This document shows positions 51,260 to 63,708 of a DNA stretch of 64,000 bases, one piece after another. The stretch's first letter is position 1. Every line of letters begins with the position of its first letter. The stretch comes from Erythrophleum ivorense (taxonomy: Eukaryota; Streptophyta; Magnoliopsida; Fabales; Fabaceae), in contig JAIUCV010000001.1 in NCBI GenBank assembly GCA_026724425.1, forward strand, positions 4,722,001 through 4,786,000. Direction: 5' to 3'. Both the position numbers and the translations under genes were made by a program. Under the pieces are notes generated by a model. It ran no database searches. It worked only from the letters and a program-made list of their open reading frames with translations, and was not told the DNA's origin.

Positions 51260-54200
51260 GGTGGTGTTGTATCAATAACAACTAACTTAGGCAAATGATA
51301 ATAAAATGCTTGCCTGAATAATGGCTTAATAAAGGCGTCCTCTAGTTGGTCTGTTGAATGGATGTGAGTGATATGTATTTTCTATAGTTGGACTTTATTT
51401 CTAACAAAATGAAAATCAATGGCTATATGTTTCATACAATTGTGAAAGACTAGGTTTGGTAAAGATAAGTGGTCCCAACATTGTCACAATAGATGGTGGG
51501 TGGTTTTTAAAGTGGAATATGTAATTCTTGTAAAAGATTGGTGACCTAATTTGTTTTTGCTATGGCACTTGCAACAATGCAATACTTTGCTTCAGTCAAT
51601 GAGTGAACAATGACTCTTTATTTCTTAGATAACCAACTGATAAGATTGTTGCCATAATAGACTATATAAGTAGATGTCGAGATTCTATCATCAGGATCAC
51701 CACCCTAATTCGTATTGGAATATACATGAAGTTTAGATGTCGTCTTATGATGAAGTAATAGCCCATGAGATGGTGTATGCTTAAGATAGCAGAGAAGGCG
51801 TTTGTCAGCTCACCAATGAATGGATGATGGAGCATCCATGAATTGTGACAATTTATTGATACCATAACTTACATCGGGGCATGTGAAAGCCAAGTATTGG
51901 AGCTTTCCAGTTGCTTGGCGATATTCCTTGGCATTTGCTGGTGATGAGCCATCATTAAGCTATAGAGAAGTAGCATTGCTCATAGGAGTTGCAGTGCCTT
52001 TACTCTCATACATGTTGTAGTCTTAAAGAATATCCATAATATATTTTGATTAAGATAGAAGTATTTTATTAGTACAGCATATGACCTCAACACCAAGAAA
52101 GTAGTTAAGGGTGCTAAGATCTTTAAGTGAGAATCATTAAGAGAGTGTATAAATGACTTGTTTGATGGCCACCTTGTCATTACTAGTAATTATGATGTCA
52201 TCTACATAAACTAAGAGGTAGAGAACAATTTCATGGTGATGATAAATGAAGAGTGAGCTGTTTGAATGAGATATGATGAATCTGTAATGTAGAAGAAATT
52301 GTTTTAGCTCATTGTATCATGCACGAGGTGCCTATTTGAACCTATATATTGCCTTTTTAAGATGATAAGCATGAGTTGGCATGTTAGGGTGCTCAAATTC
52401 AATGGGCTAGCACATAAAAACTTTCTTTTCTAAACACCCTAAAAGAAATGCATTGTTGACATCCAACTGGTGAATGTCTTAACAATGTTGAACTACTAGA
52501 GATAGCATAAGATGAGCAGTTGTTGTTTTAATAACAAGACTAAAAGTAGATTGGAACTCGATACCTGGACGCTGGGTGAATCTTTTTGCCAAAAGACGAG
52601 TTTCGTAGTAGTCAATTGTGCCATTTACTTTTCTTTTAATCCGAAACAACCATTTACAGTCAATGATATTTTGTGAAAGATAATGGGGTACAAGATCCCA
52701 TGTTTGGTTTCTCATAAGTGCATCAAATTCATCTTTCATGGCAGCTCTCCAATAAGGGTATTTTTGTACTTGTTTAAAGGTGGATAGCCTATAGAGGGCA
52801 AGAAGATGGAAAGATAATCAAAGATTATCTTGCAGGCTTGTGAATGTTGTTTTGGGAATGGGTAATAATGCGATTGGAAGGGGAAGTAAGTTAACATGAG
52901 TTGGTAGTGGTGTAGGTTGAAAAAGATTTGGTAAGGGAGGGCATAGAAAAAGCACCTGAGTCACGGAAGGTCTCTAGATGTGCCATCACATGAGTATCAA
53001 TATAAGGTGCTAAGGGTGTATTTTGTTGAGGTGACAATAAAGGTAAGTCCTGTCCTATTTGTATAAGGGGAGGAGTTTCCAATGAGCTCATAAATGATGA
53101 GAGATTTGTGGATTTTAAAAGTAGGGTATCAGCGCTGGTGGTAGATATTATATGCTAAGATATAGTTTTGAAATTATTTTTTATGTTAGCAAAATTATTT
53201 GTAAAAGGCAAATTATCTTTAAAAAAATTGACATTGCATGACAAATAAATTTTGGAAGACATCGGGTCAAAACATCAATGACAATGGTGAGTGTGTGAAA
53301 AACCAAGATACGCGCATGGTTGGGAGTGTGGTTTTAACTTATTGGCAATGTAAGGTTTAAGCCATAGGTAATAGAGACACCCAAAGGTACAAATAGAATC
53401 ATATTTCAAAGATTCGCCAAATAAAATTTGGCATGGAGATTGATTTTTAAGATTAAGGGTAGGGAGCCTATTAATAAGATAAACAACATGATGACAGGAA
53501 AAAGTCCAAAAACTTAATCATAATGAAGCTTGATGAAGGAGTGTTTTTGTTGTTTCAATAATATGACAATGACATTATTCTACTATTCCCACAATGTTGG
53601 GGAGTGTATGGTGGTGAAACAAGGTATTCAATACCATTTGAGTTGATATATGATTTGAGTCCTTCAATTTCTCTTCTTCCATTAAAATAAAAAGAAAGTA
53701 TTTTGACATTAAAATGTTTTTCTACTAGTGAGTGAAATTTGGAAAATATTGGTAGAATTTGACTTTTTATCTTTTGGTGTGGATAGCCAGATATATTTCG
53801 TGTATTGATAAAAAAAATTACATAATAAAGCTTATTGTCAAAGGATAAAACTGGAGATGGCCCCCACGAATCACTATAGATAATTTTAAGAGGTTTTTTA
53901 CTGGAGATAGTATTGTATGAAAAAGGAAGCCAATGGCTTTTATTACAACAACATGAATTACAAATATGAAAAGGGTCAGAAAGTGAATATGATAAAGAGA
54001 AAGTATGCAAAATATTTTTTACAACTTGGTTACCTAGGTGTCTTAATCTCTGATGCCATAAGGGGAAAGAGGGACGTTTGGAAGCCATGTTGGCAAGACA
54101 TGATGATTGGTTGAAGGATAGTGCCCTTGGCCACTTATATAGATCTCTATCATTCTAACCACATAATAGAGGTGATTCAGTGCCTAGATCCTTCACAAGA

Positions 54201-54700
54201 AATCTTGAAGGGAAAAATTCAATGCACATTAAATCCTCTTGACAGAATTTAGAAATAGATATTAAATTTTGTTTAATGGCAGGAGCATAAAAAGTATTCA
54301 AAAGTTGAAAATGATCATTAGATACATGTAAATGAGACAAACCAATATGAATTATAGGAATTTTGTTACCATCACCCATAGATATCTCTTACAAGCTAAT
54401 GTAATCTTGTAGAGTTTGAATGTTCTGCAAGTTATTAATAATGTGATATGAAGCTCCAATGTTTAAAATCCATGGATTGCTCAAAATGATAGAATGAGAT
54501 GTGAAAAGAGCCTTGGCTTCAAAATGCCTGTGGGAGCCTGAACAATAGGTTCATGCTACATGTCTAAATTTACTGCATAGTTGAGATTGCACTCAACTCT
54601 ATTGATTACTAGGAAAGGGTGGATGCCATTGTTGGTTGGGATTAATGGATAATAGTGGTTGAGTACAATGCACTTGGTACTATTTGCGTTGAGAAGACCA
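51260..54700 (-). pseudogene. Copia gag-pol remnant
   Basis: Read on the minus strand with frame shifts. At about 54540-54600 there is a degenerate zinc-knuckle (CSKFRH). Near 54440-54480 WILNIGASYH stands where protease has WILDSGA, so the active-site Asp is lost. Then come GAG-pre-integrase with LWHQRLRHLG and a CxxC (about 53960-54060), integrase core with YSDSWGPSPV, and PYTPQHCGN near 53580. RT begins with EFDALMRNQTWDLVP (52695-52735) and keeps YVDD (about 52196-52215). RNase H with a WLSKK block follows near 51600-51630. Several in-frame stops separate these blocks. Confidence 0.85.
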
Positions 54701-55528
54701 TCATCTATTACTTTGATTATTGGTGAATAAGGGGTTACTTTGTTGAGTAAAATGAGTTATGGTGTTGGAGGTGGTCTATTTGAGCACGTTATGTTTGATG
54801 AAGAGTTCATATGATATAGGTGTATCATGGGCACATGGCAGCACTAATTTTGTAGTATTCAAGTCCTAATCTACTGAGTATTTTGATAATGAGTTCTTCA
54901 TTAGTTATTAGTAAGCTAGCAGTAGCAAATTCGTTGGCAATGAAGTAAATCTCTTAAAGACATTCTATAATAGATTTTGAAACTTATGAAACTTTGCCAA
55001 GGAGGTCATGCAAGTTGTGAATTCTAGTATGTGATTTATTCACAAAGGATGTGTGAAAAGAGTCTTATGCATGTTTGGATGTTATGGTCGCAATGACAGT
55101 TGGAGCAATAAAGGTATCAACAAAAGCTATTAAGGCATTTTGTATTAGTTTGTCCTATCGAAACCACACTTTGTAAAGTGGATTGTCAACCTTTCGAATA
55201 TTGCTTGTGATATGCTTGGGTGGCACAAAAAATGAACCATATAAATAAGAGAACAAATCATGTCCATACATTAGAATTGAAACTTAAGCTTTTCATGTTG
55301 CAAAGTTGGCACTCTTAATGAGTTTGATAGGAAGTTATGAGGTTAGATTGAACTAGATCAGTTGGTAAATTATATTGGATGGAATGGTGGATGAGTTTGG
55401 ATTAATCAATATTGGGATATTATTATTTATGGGTTGAGTGTTGGCCATGGGTATAAGTGGTGGGGTGAAAAAGAAAAGGCCAAAAGGAGTAAAGGAGATA
55501 ATAAGATCTTAGCTCATTTAAGTGGAAT

Positions 55529-55540
55529 GCTTCGATACCA
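55529..55540 (-). other. Copia primer-binding site (initiator tRNA-Met type)
   Basis: Directly inside the 5' LTR the minus strand reads TGGTATCGAAGC. The usual plant Copia site, complementary to the initiator tRNA-Met 3' end, is TGGTATCAGAGC, so two bases differ. The position next to the LTR end supports the call. Confidence 0.75.
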
Positions 55541-55776
55541 TAATAGATAAATTGAGTAAGTCGAAAAAACCCTATTTTTACATATGAAAATGGCTTATAT
55601 ATACATTGATATAAGTAACGAATCCCACAATAAGTGGCAATTATTTAAATTAAAGTAACTAAAATAATTGAAAATAAAAGATTAAGCAAAAATAACAAAA
55701 GATAATTAATTGCAGATTTGAAATCTTTAGTCCTTATCCTCCACATTAGTTTCTCTAGTGGTAGTTTTTTTCACTA
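55541..55776 (-). repeat. Copia 5' LTR
   Basis: Direct partner of 51015-51245. It abuts the primer-binding site, which makes it the 5' LTR of the minus-strand element. It is followed by ATTAC, matching the left flank ATTGC at four of five bases. Confidence 0.85.
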
Positions 55777-55949
55777 ATTACCCTATACCAAAATATAAAC
55801 CTTATTACTTAGATCATTAGTGATAAGCTATTTTAACATTATTTGATTTTTTAACTGATTTTTTAATTTAAATAAGAATCAACAAGGAAATTTGGCCATA
55901 AGCTTTGAATTATTTTTTACATTAGGATTACGGTTATTTTCAAATTACT
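55777..55949. other. Short AT-rich spacer
   Basis: Between the Copia element and the direct-repeat array; nothing recognised. Confidence 0.5.
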
Positions 55950-56797
55950 AATGAGTTTTGCTTTAATAATACTAAAATTCTCTCTAAAATTATAAGATTT
56001 AAATTCAAATTATTATTAGAATTAAACCAGAATGTTACTCATGCAAAATGTAGGGATAGTTATAAAATTTGTAGGTCCCATAAGAAAAAAATGCCCAAAA
56101 AAATTCATTCGAGTCTCTTAAATAGTAATGAACAATAAAAAAAATATGATTCTTTTACAATATATATACACACACATATTAGATTATTGATGAATTTTTC
56201 TTTAATAATATTGAAATCCTCTCCAAAATTATAAGATTTGAATTCAAATTATTATTAGAATTAAACTAGAATGTTGCTCTTGCAAAATGCATGAGCAACT
56301 ATAAAAGCTACGGGTCTCATAAAAAAGAAATACGAAAAAAAAGTGTAGGTCTCATAAATAGTAATGAGTAGTAAAAAATCATAATTCTCTTATAATTTAT
56401 ATATTAGTTTAAAAATCACTTGAAGTATTTTAAGTAAAAAAAAAAGAGAAAGAAAAGTAAGATCTATTTGTGGGACTTATAAGATAGATGTGGATTTCAT
56501 TTTTTTTCTCTTTCTTTTTTTTCATTTCATTTAAAATACTTCAAGTGATTAAACAAATATATAAATGGTAGGAGAATTATGATTTTTATTGTTCATGTGT
56601 GTGTGTGTGTATTGTAGATGATCAATGAGTTTTGCTTTAATAAGATTGAAATCTTCTCCAAAATTATAAGATTTAAATTTAAATTAAAAAAATTAAATTA
56701 AAAAAATTATGGGTTTCAAAGGAAAAAATGCAAAAAAAATTTGTGGGGATCTAACAAGCGGTAATTGACAATTTAAAAAAAAAATCATAATTCTCCT
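55950..56797 (+). repeat. Three direct repeat units, one partly degraded
   Basis: Units start near 55950, 56189 and 56624 with a shared phrase around AAAATTATAAGATTTxAATTT, and end with a stretch like AATCATAATTCTC. Units 1 and 2 also share AAATTATTATTAGAATTAAAC and CAGAATGTT/TAGAATGTT. Unit length is about 200-240 bp. Non-coding. Confidence 0.7.
56374..56588. repeat. Hairpin (MITE-like) element with about 60-bp terminal inverted repeats
   Basis: The left end (from 56374, including AATCACTTGAAGTATTTTAA at 56413-56432) is the reverse complement of the right end (to 56588, including TTAAAATACTTCAAGTGATT at 56531-56550). An A/G-rich left arm and a T/C-rich right arm continue the pairing inward. 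The whole is about 215 bp and lies between repeat units 2 and 3. Confidence 0.75.
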
Positions 56798-56811
56798 ATT
56801 TCCTTCCAAGA

Positions 56812-57020
56812 CTTTTGGAGGCTTCCTTGGGGTTAATTATCCAGATTCTTCTAGAATGAAAAAAAAAAAAGCAAGCTTTTTAAGTGCTCCAAAGTAAACA
56901 CTTAATTAACTTCACAATTGTTTGGGGAAGTAAAATGCGTTCCTCATAATCCTACCATTACACGTTTTAGGAACCAATCATTAAGAGGTCTCATACCAAA
57001 CAAAATATACAAATCGTTTG
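56812..57020 (+). repeat. Dispersed repeat family, partial copy I
   Basis: Shares with copies II and III the order GGTTAATTATCCAGA, GCAAGCTTTT, TTAACTTCACAA, AAGTAAAATG, ACACGTTTTAG, AACCAATCAT and CTCATACCAAACAAAAT. Only the last part of the longer unit is present. Non-coding. Confidence 0.65.
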
Positions 57021-59665
57021 AGCTTTAAAAATTATTTATTAAATTGTCTCGCATAAACAAACAAAATGAGATAGACAAATGTAATGATGTACTTAGAAGA
57101 AGGGTTGTTTTATTATAAAATTAGTATTAATATAAATATAATGATTTTATTATAAAACAAAATCATCTTTGAGAAATATATATATATATATATATATATG
57201 AATTGGTTTGACGGATTCACCTTAAATATAAATAAAAATTTAGTGTATAAGCTAAAAAAGTATAATAATATCTTAAATTTTATGATATAATCACATTTTT
57301 AGTTTTATTGAAAACATCATAGACAATATATATATATATATATCACGAGATTAATAGGAATAAGATTATATTTTTGGTTCACTTCAAAATTAGTAAGAAT
57401 TTAATATACAAGTTAGAAAAACAAAATAATACCTTAAATTTTATGATGTAACCACATTTTGCTTCAAGTGACTTGGGATTGCTGCTATTAGACACGGCAA
57501 CCAATACTCAAGAACTGATGAGTGGGATATTTACCAAAATTTGAGTTTTTTTTTTAATTTTTTAAAAATTAAAACATTTTGAATTGTATTGAGTAAAATG
57601 ATAATTACATCAATTAAAAAAAATTTATATTAATATTTAGAGTATGAAAAGTGTAATTTCAATTTTAAAAAATAGAGAGCACTTGAAAATATATAATTAA
57701 ACTCATGTAAAATTTTATTTTTAAGTAAACTAAAATAATTTTACAATCCCTTCAACAATTAGTTTACTTGAAATAAATATAAAATTAAAATAATATTTTA
57801 GTCTTTTTAACTTTATTTATTATTTTAAATTAGTTTCACAGATCTAAAATATTTTAAAATAATTTCTTAAATTTCAAATTCATTTCATAAAAATTCTTTT
57901 TAGTGAAATTTATTAAGTCTTAATTAGTATGGAATTGATAGAGTAGCTAATCTAATCATCATTTATTTAAATAAAATAAAACAAAATATTAAAACAAAGC
58001 AAAACAACACAAAACACACGTCCCTGTTCACTGTGGTCTCCTTCTTCATCCCAATACAAGCTCCTGGGTTCATCTCCCTCTAATAAACCCACTGGTACTC
58101 AACTAGCTAAGCATCCGGACCAATAATGGCACAAAAGTATACAGATTGGATTTCAATTCAACGGTTCAAATTGTTCTCCAGGGCACTGCAATGAAAGCTC
58201 CAAAAAACCATCCTCTCCATTTGCACGGGTTCAATTTCTTTGTTGGTTGTTGGGAGTGGGTTAGGGAATTTTGATCTATAGACCAACCCAAAGATCTTTA
58301 ATCTTGTTGACCCATTTGAGAGAGACACTATTGGGGGCACCAATCGGTGGATGGACTGCAATCAGATTCAAGGCAGACCGCGTTGTACAAGGATGCATCT
58401 GGTTTTGTTTTACTTTACTTCAAATATTTATTTTATTTTATTTGTTTGTTTTTTTGAGATGAATGATGATTGGATCTGCCACTTCAATATTAAAAAAAGA
58501 TGAATAATAGCACATGAATTCCACGTCAACTAAATATTTAACAAATTTTATTAAAAAACTTCTCATGAGATGAATTTAAAATTTAAGAGATTAATTTAAA
58601 TAATAAATAAAATTAAGAGACTAAAATATTATTTTAATCTAAATATAAAACATGCATGCAATAAAAAGTAATTAATATCTTACACAAAATATTAACATAA
58701 AAACAAAGAATCAATTAAATATAAACAAGAGAAAATCTAGAGGTTTTTGGATTACATGATGGCTCATGATGGTGAACGATAATGCTAGACTTGCAAGTCG
58801 GGTAAAGAAGCAATGCTTTGAGGCTAAAATTGGAATGGATGTGTGTATGAAATCGAGCAAAGTGAGAGTAAGATAAGATTACAAACTTAAGCTTCTGTTC
58901 AATTTGTTGCATAATAAATATAATTTTTACATATAATATTTATTATATTTTTATACTTATTATCATATCTATCAAGTTATTTATTTAAAAATAAAGATAA
59001 AATATTTATTTCTTATCTCATTTACTCTCACTTATTTATTTTTTATATTCTTTTTACCATTATATTCTCTAATAAAAAATACCTTTAGTTAAACTAAACT
59101 AATTAATACACTCCATGTATGGGTGTTTTAATGTGCTAAGCGTGTGATTCATGTATAATTTAAATTTGAAATTCAAAAAATGAAAAAAAAAGAAAATATT
59201 GAATAAAAGAAAAGCAATAAAGAAGAAAAGAGTAGCACGCAATCCAAAATTAAGTTATACTGTTTGTAATTATAAACTGTGTAACTTCCATAAAAAATAA
59301 TTATATTAATATTGATATTAGTATTTATTTTAGTAGCTTAATAATTATATCATATTCATACCCCTCTCTTTTTATGATTCTATGACTAATCTTTCACTTG
59401 GAAATCTCCATTCATCATTACCTAGTGAAAGATTTCTATTTTTCAACACCGGATAAGACCATCATTTACAATGTCTGTATGGTTAGAAGATGGTGATGAG
59501 AGAGTAATGCAGGACAAAAAAGAAATAATTTTTATGGTCTAAGAATTTTAGAATTTTAAAAGGCAAAAATGATAGTGGATTTTTTTTTAGAAGAGTTACA
59601 AAACTATGGGAATAGGAAACGTAAAAAGGAGTAGTGGAAGGATTAATTAAATTCAAGTATATAAA
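57021..59665. other. AT-rich intergenic DNA, nothing firmly recognised
   Basis: Contains (TA)n runs near 57177-57200 and 57325-57343 and two related phrases around CCTTAAATTTTATGATG (about 57270 and 57430). A stretch of normal composition at 58020-58400 has short overlapping open frames on both strands (about 63-67 codons), but I do not recognise either and list no gene. Confidence 0.5.
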
Positions 59666-60455
59666 AACTTCTTGACATTTATGTTCAAAAAGAGTACTAT
59701 ATAAACAAAAACTCTTAGATAAAAATATACTTTTATTACTCCTCAAACCTTTTTTTTTTACATTAAAGATAAAGTTGTGAAATATCTATTACTTATTTAT
59801 AAAACTTGTAAATAATTTATACTTTTGGCTTCAAACTAAATTGATAAAAATAATTTATAAGAGATAAATGAAAATTTTGCATTGATTATCTTTTCATTCA
59901 TTCTCTTGCCACTTACTTTTAATTTATAAGAAAGCCATTGAGGGTGGAGAATGGGGTGAGACAGATCAAACTCAACCTACATATAACAAAACTCTTGGGT
60001 GTGTTTGGTTTGATGATATAAAAAAAAAAAAAGAATGTAAGAAGTAGATAGGTAAAATAAAAAATAATCTTTATACCCTTTCTTTTTAAAAAATAATTTG
60101 ATAGTTAAAATGATAATTTGATAGATAAAATAATAATTATAAGAATATAATAGATATTACATAAATAATATTAAAAATATATATTCACTTTGCAGTGAAT
60201 TAAACAGAGGGTTAATCAAAACTTTAAAACTCATTACTTACTAATTTAAATAAAAGGCTCAATTTGTTTTGTCAAAAAATTTCTTTTTCTTTAGAAACTT
60301 TTTTTTTATATTAAAAATATTCTTGTGTTTGTTTACTAAAAAAATTTTCAATGATCCAAAATTTCTTAACTGTTTCAAGGAAAATTTTTCCTAAAAAAGG
60401 CACAAAAACCATTTCTATTATTTATTCAACTAGCTATACTATTAGCTTACTATCC

Positions 60456-60487
<32 letters not shown>

Positions 60488-60828
60488 GTGCACATGCAAA
60501 TACACAAATATATATACATATAAATACACATATAAATATAAGTAAAGAATATGTATCTACCCATACAAAACACAAGCATGCATGCACAGGCTTGTACACA
60601 TGCAGACATATGCGCACGTCTACGTCTGTTCTCACTGGGAGCCGCCTTGATGTTAATTATCCAAAATGCTTGAGGAAAGAACAAGCTTTTAAATGCGGTA
60701 AAGAGTTAACTTCACAAATCGTAGTGAAATAAAATATGTTCCTTAAAACGCCACTATCGCACGTTTTAGCAAACCAATTATGTAGTAATGTCCTGTGGTC
60801 ATCCCCAGCCTCATAACCATTTGAACAT
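59666..60828 (+). repeat. Dispersed repeat family, copy II
   Basis: Direct repeat of copy III (61632-62634). Shared landmarks in order: CTTCTTGACATTTATGTTCA, ATATCTATTACTTATTTATA, GATTATCTTTTxATTCATTC, ACTAATTTAAATAA, TATCTACCCATACxAA, TGTTAATTATCCA, GGAAAGAACAAGCTTTT, CACGTTTTAGCAAACCAAT. It contains a (TA)n run near 60456-60483 and an alternating AC/AT tract. Confidence 0.8.
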
Positions 60829-61314
60829 GCTAATTCTGATAATTGCAGCACTAGGAAGAAGATAATATGGGACATCCCACAAATCCTTTCCGTCAAATGA
60901 GATAAATGAAGTACTTAAAGAGGAGAAATATTAAAGTTAACTACTGTGTTTATATTTTTATTATCAAAATTTTTAATAAAATATGACAAATATATAATTT
61001 TTTTACATAAGTATTTGATTTCTACGGCTTAAAGAATTTAGTAATAGAAATATAAAGAATTTTACTCCAGTCATATTTCTCATTCCCATTAATTATCAAA
61101 ATTTGCGTCGACCCCCAGTCACCGAAGCAAAGGAAGGTTCAACTACTGATTTGCTGGGAAATTTCAATGCAAAAACTAATTAAATAAATTCATCCACACT
61201 TCGATCTCCATTTTTTTGGCAGCACCATGTTAAATCACATATAACCCTTTGATTGTTAATTAGTATTAGGTTTTTTATTTTTTGGCAAAAAGGAGGGACT
61301 CTGAAAGCTAAGAA
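60829..61314. other. Spacer between repeat copy II and the RNase H-like remnant
   Basis: About 490 bp of AT-rich DNA. No gene or repeat was recognised. Confidence 0.5.
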
Positions 61315-61625
61315 GGACAAGAAAGAAGAAACTATATGCTGTGGGAAAAATAAGTCCCTAATAAAGAAAAGCTAAATTGAGGCAAGGAGGAACAAAAGAG
61401 TAGTAATGTATCCCCAGGAAAAGATTCAAGCCAAAGTTGGCTAAGAGACAAAAAATATGCAAAATCTTAACAATCCAATTACTTCCCAAAGATCTTTTGA
61501 CAAGGATCACCAAATGAATTCGAGGATCAAAAGCATAACTTTTCTTATTCAAAGCCATCACCAAGTTTTTTGAATCAAGTACAAGATGATTTTGACGAAA
61601 CCCAAGATTCTAAGATACCTGAAGC
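61315..61625 (-). pseudogene. RNase H-like (RVT_3-type) domain remnant
   Basis: The minus strand reads NLGFRQNHLVLDSKNLVMAL (about 61553-61612), then SLGSNWIVKILHIF and LANFGLNLFLG, then FVPPCLNLAFLY before a stop. This is the order of the RNase H-like domain common in plant genomes: a first strand, an Asp in DSxxLV, a VxxxHIxRxxN-type helix and an ALANLG-type end. The usual xxREAN block is degraded and a TAG lies upstream of NLGF, so it is a relic. It may derive from a LINE or from a host RNase H-like gene family. Identification is from pattern memory only. Confidence 0.5.
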
Positions 61626-61631
61626 ATATCA

Positions 61632-62634
61632 AGACTTCTTGACATTTATGTTCATAAAGGGCACCACTTAAGCTAAAATTCTTGGACACGATAGGATGAA
61701 ATTTAATCTACTTCATTACTCCTCAAACTTTCATTTTTTTTAACTAAGAAAAATTAGAGATAAAGTGATGAATATCTATTACTTATTTATAAAGCTTGTA
61801 ATTAATTTGTACTTTTGCCTTCAAATTGAATTAATACAAATAGTTTATAAGAGGTAAAAAAACTTTTACATTGATTATCTTTTAATTCATTCTCTCATCA
61901 CTCACTTTTTTTTTTTTTTTAAAACAAGAGAACCATTAGGAATGGAAAAAGAGGCCAAACGAAGACACCTAATTGTGGCCAAGAGACATATTACTTGAGT
62001 CAAGATTTTTGAACTCATTACTAATTACTAATTTAAATAAGGGCTCAGTATGTTATGTTAGATTTTTTTTTCTTTTGAAAATTTTGTTTATATTAAAATT
62101 TTTCTTGTTTGTTTTGCTAAAAATAATTTTTCAGTGATCAAAATTTTTCTTTAAAAAGAAGTACAAAAGCCACTTCTATTTTTTCAACTAGCCACCGTTA
62201 GCTTACAAACTCCCCAACACACGAGTACAAATGTACACATACACATACAAATATATACATATACATATATATACACACATATGTACACATGTAAATACAC
62301 ACATGTATATATAAAAGTGGGCACACATATACACATACACATGCAAGTACAAATAATAAACATTTATCTACCCATACGAATATACACATAAGCATGCGTG
62401 CGTACTCACGTGTACACATGAACATATGCACATATATGCGAAGGTGTGCACCTTTTCTTATTAGGAGCTGCCTTCATGTTAATTATCCAGAATCCTCAAG
62501 GAAAGAACAAGCTTTTCAAGGGCCAGAATTAACTTTACAAATGGTGGTGAAGTAAAATGTGCCCACTATCACACGTTTTAGCAAACCAATCATCAAGTTG
62601 TGCCCTGGGGTTATCCCAAGTCTCATACCGAACA
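61632..62634 (+). repeat. Dispersed repeat family, copy III
   Basis: Direct repeat of copy II. It starts right beside the RNase H-like remnant and ends about 110 bp from the stop codon of the GLR gene. The middle (about 62215-62425) is an ACAT/ACAC-rich alternating tract corresponding to the AC/AT tract of copy II. Non-coding; open frames here arise from the tract. Confidence 0.8.
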
Positions 62635-62747
62635 AAATGTACAAAGTATTAGAAATTTACAAGTTCAGTACCCACAGGTTTTGCTCTTTTTCAAAGGAGG
62701 TTGTCTTTGGATTCTTTATATCAGATATAGTACTACTTCAAATGATC

Positions 62748-63708
62748 CTAAATTGAAATATTGAACATAAATTCTCTTATCCATCCCCATATTATCCTGA
62801 ATCCTGTAAACGTTTCTTGTGCGTGGCTCATCAAGTTTGGCAGACTGCTTGCCACCAAATCCTTGATGGAATATAGCCATGCGAGGACAGCAATAGTTGC
62901 AGAAATGCAAAATAGGCCAAGGAAAGGCTGAACACCTAATGATCCAGGTTCTTCGGTCTTCCTTTTTGACGAAGAGCAACTAACAGCTGATATCATATTT
63001 TTTAAAAATTGTTGTGTTTCTCCACTCTCTGTCACCTTCAGCACTGCCTCTGATATGTCATCAGCCACAGGGGAACCCTTTGGGAAAACCTGAGGTATTA
63101 AACACAAAATGCACAAGCTTGTTAGGGCAGATTTGTGCATGCATGTTAGATATGAAGTTTAAAGGTGTGCTTAGTAGGAGTGAAAATTGGAGAAAGTGAT
63201 AAAAATTAGCAATCCATGAAGATATTAATTAATTGTCTCCAATTTTCACTTCAACCAAGCAATTACTAAAGCGAGTGATCAAAGTCACTAGGAAAAGAGA
63301 AACCCACGAAGCCAAAGCCACCAAGCTTCAAAGTGCTCCCTGCCTTGACGAAGCCTGTGCATGAGTACTTAGCAAGGAAGACTTTAGCATGTGGAACAAC
63401 AAAGAAAGCTGCTTCAACAGTCCTGTTCTTAAAGGCTGCCGGGTAATCACTTATGGAATTAATTCCCCTAATGTTCTCAGGCTTAAACTTGAGTTCCTCC
63501 GTCAAATATTTCGCGATAAATGAATTTGCATTACACCCAACAGGGGCATTTGTCCTTTGAAGGGTTTTGATATCCAACATAGATGGTTCATGTCGCCTTA
63601 GAGTCACCATGGATGTAAAACTTGCTGTAAAACTTGTTGTTACAATAAGGATAACGAATAAATACGGTCCCAACACAATCCGAGCCAAGGGATTTTGTAT
63701 TCGTTCTC
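62748..63708 (-). CDS. Glutamate-receptor-like channel (GLR2 type), last two exons (partial)
   Basis: Two exons on the minus strand: 63308-63708 and 62748-63089 (stop TAG at 62748-62750), joined in phase 0 across a 218-nt GT-AG intron so that GGFGF continues into VFPKGSPVADDIS. Plant GLRs are ligand-gated, Ca2+-permeable cation channels of the plasma and inner membranes that open on amino acids. The visible order is the third membrane segment (VLGPYLFVILIVTTSFTASF) with its TSMVTLRR end, the second half of the ligand-binding domain with VPHAKVFLAKY, and the last membrane segment (LGVQPFLGLFCISATIAVLA) with a short cytosolic tail. The upstream acceptor CAG/GAGAAC at 63709-63710 shows that the gene continues to the right; the N-terminal receptor domain is beyond the window. 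The GLR2 placement is by family resemblance. Confidence 0.9.

Larger units (their letters stand above)
51015..55776 (-). mobile_element. Copia LTR retrotransposon, nearly full-length, decayed
   Basis: Two direct LTRs (51015-51245 and 55541-55776) flank an internal region read on the minus strand in the Copia order gag, protease, integrase, RT, RNase H. The primer-binding site and polypurine tract are in the right places. The flanks ATTGC (51010-51014) and ATTAC (55777-55781) look like a 5-bp target duplication with one change. The two LTRs differ at many positions by eye, and the coding region has many stops and frame shifts, so the element is old and inactive. Confidence 0.9.

Noticed and set aside
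60442..60684. Minus-strand open frames of 61-80 codons with Ile/Tyr and Cys-rich runs
   Set aside because: They are translations of the TA and AC/AT simple-sequence tract, as are those at 62198-62431.
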